DNA of 7,421 nt from Methanosarcinales archaeon (lineage in GTDB: Archaea; Halobacteriota; Methanosarcinia; Methanosarcinales; Methanocomedenaceae). Position 1 is the first letter of the stretch. Each line of letters begins with the position of its first letter. Below the pieces are notes generated by a model. That model worked only from the letters and a program-made list of their open reading frames with translations, was not told where the DNA came from and made no database searches. Made by a program: the position numbers and the translations under genes. Positions 1-6,233 of this stretch are shown here, in pieces. Location of the stretch: assembly GCA_023136155.1 (NCBI GenBank), contig JAGLRT010000175.1:1-7421 (forward strand), given 5' to 3'.

Positions 1-2
1 AT

Positions 3-188
3 GAGAGACATGCGGAAAGTGAGATTTTGAACACAAATAGACCATTTGAAGAATGGGGTTCGCTCTTCAAGGATAATATTATTGCAACGGCTATTTTAGA
101 TCGATTGTTACATCATTCACATGTTTTCTACATTACTTGCAAGAGTTACAGAATGAAGAGGCACAATTCCAAAATCTGGAACGTTTGA
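3..188 (+). CDS. istB: IstB-type ATPase of IS21-family element, C-terminal fragment (5' end outside window)
   Basis: Reading codons from base 3 gives 61 residues and a TGA stop at 186-188, with no start in the window. The peptide contains TNRPFEEWGSLF, then ATAILDRLLHHSHV and SYRMK. These are the hallmark C-terminal motifs of IstB, the AAA+ helper ATPase that works with the IstA transposase in IS21 transposition (known for the family). The Walker motifs of the ATPase lie upstream, outside the window. The C-terminus, about 17 residues after SYRMK, is of ordinary length, so this end looks intact. The gene is convergent with the chromosomal gene at 293-2473. Confidence 0.88.
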   Translation, partial: ERHAESEILNTNRPFEEWGSLFKDNIIATAILDRLLHHSHVFYITCKSYRMKRHNSKIWNV

Positions 189-237
189 TTTATGGAAAAA
201 TAGTAAATATTAAAGGTATGAAAAGTCATATGAAGGT

Positions 238-280
238 GGGTCAAAATTGGTGGGAAAAAGGGGTCAATTTTCAACGGGAA
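238..280 (+). repeat. Two terminal transposase-binding-type repeats of the IS21 element
   Basis: GGGTCAA is followed by a short spacer and GGGAA twice, at 238-256 (7-base spacer) and 261-280 (8-base spacer), with a 23-bp pitch. The position between the istB stop and the inferred element tip fits the internal repeats at IS21-family ends that bind IstA. The role is inferred from the family. Confidence 0.6.
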
Positions 281-292
281 TCTTCAATATGG

Positions 293-2473
293 CTACACCT
301 CCATAAGAAGGCGAAAACCTATGCTATTACTTGTAGAATCAGCTTCCCGACCAGACCAGCGAACCGCCGACATGCAAACGTAGGCTTCGAATTCCCAGCT
401 ACCACCTCGGTATACATGTTGATTTTCGACTCCACCTGTCCAAACACTTCCATCCGCTGGTGCGTTAGTATAATCATAATGCCACCCATCCTGAACCCAT
501 TCCCAAACATTTCCATGAATATCATATAATCCCCATGGATTAGGGTCCTTTGTGCCAACAGGATGTGTTTTTCTTCCTGAGTTACCAGCATACCATGCAT
601 GAGCACTAAGTTCAGATTTTTCATCGCTAAAAGAGAACAGTGTAGTGGTACCTGCTCGTGCAGCATATTCCCATTCTGCCTCTGAGGGAAGGCGATACTT
701 GTTTGTTCCTTCTTTCTCATTGAGCTTTCTAATGAATTCCTGAACATCATTCCATGAAACTTGTTCAACAGGTAAATCATCCCCCATAAAATACGAAGGA
801 TTGTTACCCATGATTTCTCGCCATTGTTCCTGACTTACTTCATATTTGTTAATGTAAAACGCATATGGAATTATTACATTGTGGATTGGTCCTTGATTTG
901 GGTCCCAATCTTTATGGGGTAATGTACCCATTTCAAACTCACCATATGGAATCAACACGAATTCCATACCAATGGAATTAGTGAGTGTCTTTTGGTTATA
1001 TGACGGCGTAGGTGTCTGTGAAAGTTCAGACATAACATCGGGTTGCACGGAAGACGTTGGCTCAGTAGATTCAGGAACTACTTCCGGTTGCGAAGAGGGT
1101 GAGGGTATATCTTGAACGTCATTTGAACCAGACCCAAGTGAGTATAATCCAAAAACCAATATTACAAATACTATCGCCAGCAAAAAATTATTAGTCCGAT
1201 TCTTCTGCTTTAGATCTATTAGACGTTCCTGCACTACAGAATCCCGACTTTTCCTATCGTTTTGCAATTCTTCCCCGTACAAATTCTCTATATTTTCTCG
1301 TTTTTCAGATTCTTTTTCTGATAACTGACGCTCAATGTTTCCAGATACAGTTATTTCATTCATTTTTACTGCATTCTCAAGTTTCTTTGCTACTCCACGT
1401 TCTACGCCTGTCTTGCTAATTCCTATAAATCCATAAGGCGTTTCAACAAACTTAGAAGAGGTACCTTTTGTCCATTTTATCCCACCAAATGCAGCAGTGT
1501 TTCCCGACGTCTTTTCATAAACGCTATCTTCATCTAACCGAGGTTTAAAATATTTTAGGTCAAAAGAGAAATCTCCAATCTTAACCCAATTTTCAATGCT
1601 ACCTTTTTCAATTATTGGTGTGTCATCATCACTTGCATTAAATTCAGTCCTTTGTACCACACTATCTTTTATAGTTACAGATGCCGCCCCCTCCCCACCG
1701 CCAAAACTCGTCCGCTGCACCACAGAATCAATAATATTGATAACCTGTTCCTTTTTGATTACACTGATATCCCGTGCGGACTGCAATGTGCTGACCACAT
1801 GTCTGAGATTATCCACAATCTCGTTCAGGAACCCGTTCAGACCGTGAGGCTTATCAGACACTGCCCTGAGCATCACCTGGGTCAGCCCTTCATTTTTCTT
1901 GATGTACGCAGTCAGTAGGTAATATGCGTTCTCGCCGATTGACTCACCTGCAAGATACAATATCTTCCCGCCTTCGATAGAATATTCGTCCACCTTATAC
2001 AGCCTGTTCCTGCAGATTTGTGACATAAAAGAAGTGAGTTGCTCCACATTCACGCCCTGGAAATTAAGTCCTGCTTCTGCGGAGTGTCCGGCCTTTAATA
2101 GATCATAAAACTCGTTCTGTGTTATTGTCTTCTCTTTCAGGAACGGACAGACACAGTGCACCTCTTTGGGGCGCATGGTAACCACATGCTTTTCCCATTT
2201 GTGGTTCCGATACAGGATAGTTGCTTCAATGTTCTCTTTATGAACGCAGCCCAGGGGCTTTAAGCTGTATTTTGCTGTGCGGGGAATGGTGGGTGGGATG
2301 TTGCCGAGTTTTTGGACTTTGTCTCCTTCAAGGTTCAATAATGATTCGGTATAATCAAGGATTATTTCTACATCTGATATGGAATAGTCGGTATTGTTCG
2401 TGATTCTGATCCCAAACCTGACATTGTTGTCAGGCAGAACCTCATATCCGCGTTTGATTTCAATATCAGGCAT
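293..2473 (-). CDS. Single-pass membrane protein: conserved cytoplasmic module plus extracellular FGE-sulfatase (SUMF1-type) domain
   Basis: This is a 726-residue protein without a signal peptide. Residues 8-100 look like a CARDB/NEW3-type beta-sandwich, followed by VHCVCPFLKEKTI (105-117) and an alpha/beta segment (about 120-240). Two copies of I-x-D-S-V-V-Q-R-T lie at 247-257 and 268-278. A charged region (300-427) precedes one TM helix (429-446) with basic residues on its N-terminal side, which suggests N-in/C-out topology. A Pro/Ser/Thr-rich linker (451-495) leads to an FGE-sulfatase domain (498-723) with NSIGMEFVLIP, RLPSEAEWEYAARAG, HGNVWEW, RGGSW and GFR motifs. Only one of the two catalytic cysteines of true formylglycine-generating enzymes is present (C700; the other position is F695), so a binding role is more likely than catalysis. 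The start is supported by GGAGTG 8 nt upstream. Residues 1-257 resemble residues 455-710 of the PEGA protein encoded upstream. The gene ends 6 bp from an IS21 element. Confidence 0.85.
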   Translation of the reverse strand: MPDIEIKRGYEVLPDNNVRFGIRITNNTDYSISDVEIILDYTESLLNLEGDKVQKLGNIPPTIPRTAKYSLKPLGCVHKENIEATILYRNHKWEKHVVTMRPKEVHCVCPFLKEKTITQNEFYDLLKAGHSAEAGLNFQGVNVEQLTSFMSQICRNRLYKVDEYSIEGGKILYLAGESIGENAYYLLTAYIKKNEGLTQVMLRAVSDKPHGLNGFLNEIVDNLRHVVSTLQSARDISVIKKEQVINIIDSVVQRTSFGGGEGAASVTIKDSVVQRTEFNASDDDTPIIEKGSIENWVKIGDFSFDLKYFKPRLDEDSVYEKTSGNTAAFGGIKWTKGTSSKFVETPYGFIGISKTGVERGVAKKLENAVKMNEITVSGNIERQLSEKESEKRENIENLYGEELQNDRKSRDSVVQERLIDLKQKNRTNNFLLAIVFVILVFGLYSLGSGSNDVQDIPSPSSQPEVVPESTEPTSSVQPDVMSELSQTPTPSYNQKTLTNSIGMEFVLIPYGEFEMGTLPHKDWDPNQGPIHNVIIPYAFYINKYEVSQEQWREIMGNNPSYFMGDDLPVEQVSWNDVQEFIRKLNEKEGTNKYRLPSEAEWEYAARAGTTTLFSFSDEKSELSAHAWYAGNSGRKTHPVGTKDPNPWGLYDIHGNVWEWVQDGWHYDYTNAPADGSVWTGGVENQHVYRGGSWEFEAYVCMSAVRWSGREADSTSNSIGFRLLMEV

Positions 2474-2547
2474 TTTTTATTCACTCCATTCGGCATAAAT
2501 TGAATATCGATCCTAAATATTTTAGAAATTTAAGAATATTGATTTGC
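2474..2547 (-). promoter_or_regulatory. Short AT-rich spacer with SD and possible TATA-like box for the FGE-domain gene
   Basis: On the minus strand, a GGAGTG Shine-Dalgarno sequence at 2487-2482 sits 8 nt before the ATG at 2473. About 46 nt upstream of the ATG is CTAAAATATTTAG (2525-2513), an AT-rich near-palindrome with 5-bp arms. Its spacing would suit an archaeal TATA box with a start site near 2494 and a short leader that includes the SD. This is inferred from position and composition. The sequence could equally be a small operator or chance AT-rich DNA, and the gene may simply be read through from upstream. Confidence 0.3.
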
Positions 2548-3633
2548 TTAATCCTTTGGTTTTATTTTAGTGTATTTCTTATTTATTTCCGATTCAAAGC
2601 TCACATCAATTATAATACCATTATCAACCAGACCTTTCAGCAGTTTTTTCGTGCCTTTAATATTCAGTCCAAATGCTTCTGCGACCTCATATTCTGTAAA
2701 GTACTCATGGTCGTCAATAAAATCCATAACCAGTTCATCCAATTTCTTCATATCCGGCTCTGTATTAAACCAAAATGCATAATGCTCTGCCATTTTATTT
2801 CCTTTATTAAAAATTAGCCCCGCATCAAGATCATAAAGATACAGGACTAAATTCGGATGAACAAACCGACTGGCAAAATCCTTTGTTTCTTCATCCCATG
2901 ACTCATTAATTAAACAAAGGCATTTATGTTGATTCTTTTTGACTTTATTATCCATTATCTGTATTTGATCGATTAATCTATTTTCCATTTTTTGATAATG
3001 GGCCTCTAACACTAACGGTTTTTCCAACAGTGAACCGAGTCTTGCCTTAATAAAATCGTCTCCTGAAACATATTTCCAGTTCAGGTCCTTGACATAATCT
3101 CCACCAAAAATAATTTCAGGCCTGTTTTTGCTATACTTGGTTTGAAGCATATTCAGATATAAATGCAGTTCGTTCTTAACATCTGAAGGCAACAATTCTA
3201 CATGTGATTCTTCAGACTTTTTCATGTCTGATATTTGCTTTTTAAGTTCGGAAGTGGGAATAAGTCTTGAATTAACACTAATTTCAAATGTGTCAAGCAA
3301 AATTCTGATGCTCTTAACATTAATCCCATCATTTAATTGCTTTTCAAATTCAGCATGCAAATCACCTGCAGCTTCATAAAATCTTTTTTCAGCAGATATG
3401 AAATCATTATGATCAGAGGTTTTTTTATTGAATTTACCCAGATTCTTATCCTGGATTTCAGATAAATGAGTAGATATTTTTTTTCTGAAACTTCGAAGTT
3501 CATGAATATTTTCAGAACTTTGAATTAGTTGGTCGATTAATAGCAGTGAGTGTTCGATATTTTTTATAACATTTTCAGTGTTTATATTTTGGATATCTTC
3601 AAGCGATCCTATTTCATGTATTTTTTCAGACAT
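2548..3633 (-). CDS. Unrecognised 361-residue soluble protein with winged-helix-like C-terminus
   Basis: I do not recognise the family. The protein has no signal peptide or TM segment. Residues 1-150 are mostly helical and charged, probably partly coiled coil. The middle (about 170-290) looks alpha/beta, with the hydrophobic strands KCLCLIN (237-243) and LVLYLYDL (262-269), then LIFNKG (273-278). The last 60 residues (298-358) have a winged-helix pattern: two helices containing YFTEYEVAEAFG and KKLLKGLVDNGIII, then a beta-hairpin-like end. That suggests DNA or protein binding. The start is fixed by a strong SD (GAGGAGTG at 3646-3639, 5 nt before ATG). It begins 26 nt after the stop of the small TM gene and ends 74 nt before the FGE-domain gene, so co-transcription is likely. 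It is clearly more AT-rich than the modules on either side, consistent with later insertion. I considered a restriction-endonuclease-like core but see no D...ExK motif. Confidence 0.75.
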   Translation of the reverse strand: MSEKIHEIGSLEDIQNINTENVIKNIEHSLLLIDQLIQSSENIHELRSFRKKISTHLSEIQDKNLGKFNKKTSDHNDFISAEKRFYEAAGDLHAEFEKQLNDGINVKSIRILLDTFEISVNSRLIPTSELKKQISDMKKSEESHVELLPSDVKNELHLYLNMLQTKYSKNRPEIIFGGDYVKDLNWKYVSGDDFIKARLGSLLEKPLVLEAHYQKMENRLIDQIQIMDNKVKKNQHKCLCLINESWDEETKDFASRFVHPNLVLYLYDLDAGLIFNKGNKMAEHYAFWFNTEPDMKKLDELVMDFIDDHEYFTEYEVAEAFGLNIKGTKKLLKGLVDNGIIIDVSFESEINKKYTKIKPKD

Positions 3634-3659
3634 TTTCTCACTCCTCTTTTATAATTTGG

Positions 3660-3839
3660 TTATGTGCATGCAAAACGACCAACTACCCGAAACTTCTCTC
3701 CCACACCCGCCGCATTATCAGCGCCCATACCTACAAGGTTTGCGAACACCAGCATTACAATCATGCTAATTACGAGGATGAACACCGTAGACTTTTTGAC
3801 GCGATCAGTATGTTCTTTTAGCTCTTTTAGTATTTTCAT
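3660..3839 (-). CDS. Small single-TM membrane protein, 59 residues
   Basis: ATG at 3839 opens a 60-codon frame ending in TAA at 3662-3660. An in-frame TAA lies immediately upstream of the ATG, which fixes the start. The protein has a basic amphipathic N-terminus (MKILKELKEHTDRVKKS), one hydrophobic helix at about 19-37 (VFILVISMIVMLVFANLVG), and a 20-residue tail with Gly/Ala and a late Cys (C57). Basic residues before the helix suggest N-in. It starts 10 nt after the stop of the PEGA gene and ends 26 nt before the next gene, so it sits inside an apparent operon. I see no strong SD of its own (only GAG in the preceding overlap region), so translation may be coupled to the upstream gene. Its first 60 bases from the 3' side contain 30 G/C, like the adjacent module and unlike the AT-rich 361-residue gene. 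Function unknown; a small partner of the neighbouring membrane proteins is an inference. Confidence 0.65.
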   Translation of the reverse strand: MKILKELKEHTDRVKKSTVFILVISMIVMLVFANLVGMGADNAAGVGEKFRVVGRFACT

Positions 3840-3849
3840 TTACAACATC

Positions 3850-6072
3850 TCAGAATTTCGCTCCGCACCCAAGACAGAACTTCTCGTTAGCTTCCATTTC
3901 CTTGCCGCAGTCGGGACACTGTGCCCTGGTGCCAAGGTCGATGTTCGAGCGCTGGATGATGTTGTCTTTAATCTCGGTCTTGTGTACATGATACTGGATA
4001 ATCCCCTCATCAATGAATATCTTGATGTCAAGTCTCTTTTCGATCTCATCCAGAATCCTGTGATAAAAGCCGGTCAACGCTTCCTCTTTTTCGGCCCATG
4101 CCTTCAGTATCATCCTGGATTTGCGCCCGCCCACCACCTCAATATAGGCGGCATACTGCATTCCTGCTGCACCTTCGGCATAGAACATGCCCACGCCTGT
4201 GAACAACTGGGGTGTGGATGTGATCTCCGGTGGTATCATGTACATGCTCATATCTTTCAGTACACGGGTGGCTATGTTGAATAGGTTCTCTGCCGGGATG
4301 TCAAGGTCTTTGGTGTTTTCTTCGGTTTTTATCAGTTCTTCAGTGGCGTTTCTCCATCCGTCTTCGTCGATCTCTTTTCTTTTCAGGACCGGGCAGACAA
4401 TGCTTACCATCTTCTTTTCAATATCAACATCCTGGCGTTTTTTTGTGGCGTAGTCGTAATAGTTCATCCGGCCTGATACAATGCAATCGCCGCATTCACC
4501 TGTGGGGCGGATGTCGAAGGTTACTGTTTTGCTTTCTTTTGGTTCAAGCATTGGGATGGACTTTTCTTTTTCTGTTAACATGAAGACTTCAGGGACGAAA
4601 AGCTGGATTTTTATATCGCTGAGGGGTTCAGTGGTATGGTTCATTATTTTGACTTTGTACTGGATAGTTGCGCCGTTGTACTGGAATGCTGATTTTATAT
4701 CGATTGCGCCTTTGTCTTTTGGTTTTTCTATAGTGGTGGTAGTTGCTGCCAGAGGTGTGGTTTGTTTTACAGAAGATTGAGCGCTTTTGGTTGGAGATGG
4801 TGGAATGAGATCATTGGATGAAACAGCAGGTTTTTTTCGATTTCTGATAACAACTCTAAAGACTAGTAATAATAGCAGTGAAAATCCACTAATAATAATT
4901 ATAATTGGACTCACACTCAAACTTTCTGAAACTGTTGTTGTTTTACCTGAGCTTACAGTAATTGTTTTGTAAATGTCATTGTAGCCCGACTTGGTTAATT
5001 TTATTGTATGTGAGCCGACTGGAATGTCATTTAAAGTTATTGGAGTTGTCCCCTCATTTGTATCATCAAAATAGACACTTGCGCCGCTTGGACTTGAATC
5101 TATCTTGATTAAACCAGTTTTCGTAGTAAATGTTTCAGAAACAAGTACCATTTCACCTGAACCAACAGTAATTGTTTTGTAAATGTCATTATAACCTGGC
5201 TTAGTTAATTTTATTGTATGTGAACCGATAGGTACGTTAGAAATAGTTTTTGGTGTTGTTCCTTTGGATGTTACATCAAGATAAATGTTAGCACCACTTG
5301 GATTTGAAGATACGCTTATGGAGCCTGATAATGATTCAAGTAAAACATCTAAATTCTCAGCACCGCCTGCACTTAAACTTAAGCTTAAAGTTTTGCTATT
5401 ATATCCACTTTTTTTCACTAGTATCGCATAGGACTTACTAATCACGTTGTCCAAAGAAAGCGGGGTTTCACCCATATAAGCTCCATCAAGATAGACACTT
5501 GCACCAGATGGATTAGAGATGATAGAAATAGATCCTTCTGCAATTGTTGGTCTTTCATCTACATCATCTCGTATACCATCACCATCTGTGTCAGGATTAT
5601 CAGGATTTGTTCCAAATTCTTCTACTTCCACATAATATAGCAAATTGTCGTGATCGTTATCAGATACCTCTTCTAATGAAAAACAACGCCGCATTTCAAC
5701 TACTTTGTCAAGTAATTCATTACTACTTGGCCATGTCCAGTCTATTTCTAAATTATAAGTATACGTTCTGGGGCCTGGGTCGCCCATAGTTGAAGTAGAT
5801 GTTAAAGTTTTAGTTTCTCCAACTCCAAGTGAGAACTCTTTCATATAAATAGGGGAAGCAGACGAACTCCTGAATATTTCTAACTGGTAATCGAGAGAGT
5901 TTGTCCCCACATTTTTTACAGTAATTTCATGAGACGCTGATTGTCCACTTACTAAAAGGTCTGGCTCTATGTGTATGCTAATGATTTTACCATCATTTTC
6001 TGCTACTGCTGGATTGCATAATAACACGACTACAATTAGAAAAACTATCAATAATCGCATTTTTTTTTTCAT
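3850..6072 (-). CDS. Single-pass surface protein with three PEGA repeats and cytoplasmic module ending in a zinc ribbon
   Basis: This is a 740-residue protein with a clear signal peptide (1-24: MKKK, hydrophobic core, then PAVA). Outside the membrane are a CARDB-like beta-sandwich (28-112), an Asp-rich Ca-binding-like segment of the thrombospondin-3/dockerin style (138-176, including GTNP and DTDGDGIRDD), and three PEGA domains beginning at 181, 251 and 321 with SNPSGASVYLD-type motifs and GYN. A TM helix (389-410) is followed by RNRKK, consistent with the C-terminus inside. After a Pro/Ser/Thr linker comes a second beta-sandwich (about 455-552), IVCPVLKRKEI (558-568), an alpha/beta segment (570-695), IKDNIIQRSNI (701-711) and a zinc ribbon (C719, C722, C733, C736). 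PEGA domains occur in archaeal and bacterial envelope proteins. Residues 455-710 match the N-terminus of the FGE-domain protein. The ATG at 6072 has GAAGGAT 5 nt upstream; a second ATG at codon 5 is also possible. Likely role: envelope sensing or anchoring (inference). Confidence 0.88.
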   Translation of the reverse strand: MKKKMRLLIVFLIVVVLLCNPAVAENDGKIISIHIEPDLLVSGQSASHEITVKNVGTNSLDYQLEIFRSSSASPIYMKEFSLGVGETKTLTSTSTMGDPGPRTYTYNLEIDWTWPSSNELLDKVVEMRRCFSLEEVSDNDHDNLLYYVEVEEFGTNPDNPDTDGDGIRDDVDERPTIAEGSISIISNPSGASVYLDGAYMGETPLSLDNVISKSYAILVKKSGYNSKTLSLSLSAGGAENLDVLLESLSGSISVSSNPSGANIYLDVTSKGTTPKTISNVPIGSHTIKLTKPGYNDIYKTITVGSGEMVLVSETFTTKTGLIKIDSSPSGASVYFDDTNEGTTPITLNDIPVGSHTIKLTKSGYNDIYKTITVSSGKTTTVSESLSVSPIIIIISGFSLLLLLVFRVVIRNRKKPAVSSNDLIPPSPTKSAQSSVKQTTPLAATTTTIEKPKDKGAIDIKSAFQYNGATIQYKVKIMNHTTEPLSDIKIQLFVPEVFMLTEKEKSIPMLEPKESKTVTFDIRPTGECGDCIVSGRMNYYDYATKKRQDVDIEKKMVSIVCPVLKRKEIDEDGWRNATEELIKTEENTKDLDIPAENLFNIATRVLKDMSMYMIPPEITSTPQLFTGVGMFYAEGAAGMQYAAYIEVVGGRKSRMILKAWAEKEEALTGFYHRILDEIEKRLDIKIFIDEGIIQYHVHKTEIKDNIIQRSNIDLGTRAQCPDCGKEMEANEKFCLGCGAKF
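4903..5532 (-). repeat. Three tandem 210-bp (70-codon) units encoding PEGA domains
   Basis: The PEGA units begin at residues 181, 251 and 321, an exact 70-codon period. Units 2 and 3 are still similar at the DNA level: the 26 bases at 4955-4980 and 5165-5190 are identical, and 58 of 66 positions match between 4955-5020 and 5165-5230. Unit 1 is more diverged. The pattern points to tandem duplication, the most recent step giving units 2 and 3. Confidence 0.8.
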
Positions 6073-6233
6073 CTTATCCTTCCCACAATTGATAATTATT
6101 TTTTCGTCATGCTGCTATATGTCAATTTTAATTTTTGAGTATGGAGCTTATTTCTCACTTTAATTACTTAAATAACTACTTTTCGAATTACAATTCAATT
6201 TGTTTCAAAATCATGAGTTGACTTTTTAATGCT
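6073..6233 (-). promoter_or_regulatory. AT-rich intergenic region, probable promoter region of the PEGA gene
   Basis: This is the longest gap between the minus-strand genes and is strongly AT-rich, so it is the most likely place for a promoter of the PEGA gene and its downstream genes. On the minus strand, TTATTTAAG at 6175-6167 preceded by CGAAAAG could be a TATA/BRE pair about 95 nt before the start codon, and ACATATAG further downstream is an alternative. A small inverted repeat GAATT-GT-AATTC lies just upstream. No clear oligo-T terminator for the SPFH gene is visible. None of these elements is certain. Confidence 0.3.

Larger units (their letters stand above)
1..286 (+). mobile_element. 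Right end of an IS21-family insertion sequence (left part outside window)
   Basis: The stretch holds the 3' end of an istB-type gene followed by about 100 bp of non-coding DNA with the look of an IS21-family terminus. Two copies of GGGTCAA, then 7 or 8 variable bases, then GGGAA lie at 238-256 and 261-280. Such multiple terminal repeats are known in this family as transposase (IstA) binding sites. The element most likely ends at the CA dinucleotide at 285-286, because read from the other strand the end begins TGAAGATTCCCGTTGAAAA, and IS21 ends usually start with TG. The flanking DNA then begins at 287, only 6 bp before the stop codon of the convergent FGE-domain gene. The other end, istA and any target duplication are outside the window, so the exact terminus is inferred. 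Confidence 0.8.

Noticed and set aside
137..529. Plus-strand open frame of 130 codons
   Set aside because: It starts inside the istB tail in another frame and runs antisense through the conserved end of the FGE domain. It has no recognisable motifs, so it is a shadow.
319..780. Minus-strand open frame of 153 codons
   Set aside because: It lies entirely inside the FGE-domain gene in another frame; the real frame carries all the family motifs.
2760..3110. Restriction-endonuclease-like core in the 361-residue protein
   Set aside because: The strand pattern is suggestive, but no D...ExK catalytic motif is visible, so I do not claim nuclease activity.
3664..4284. Plus-strand open frame of 206 codons
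   Set aside because: It is antisense to the small TM gene and the cytoplasmic module of the PEGA gene. It has no family-like motifs and there is no room for a promoter.
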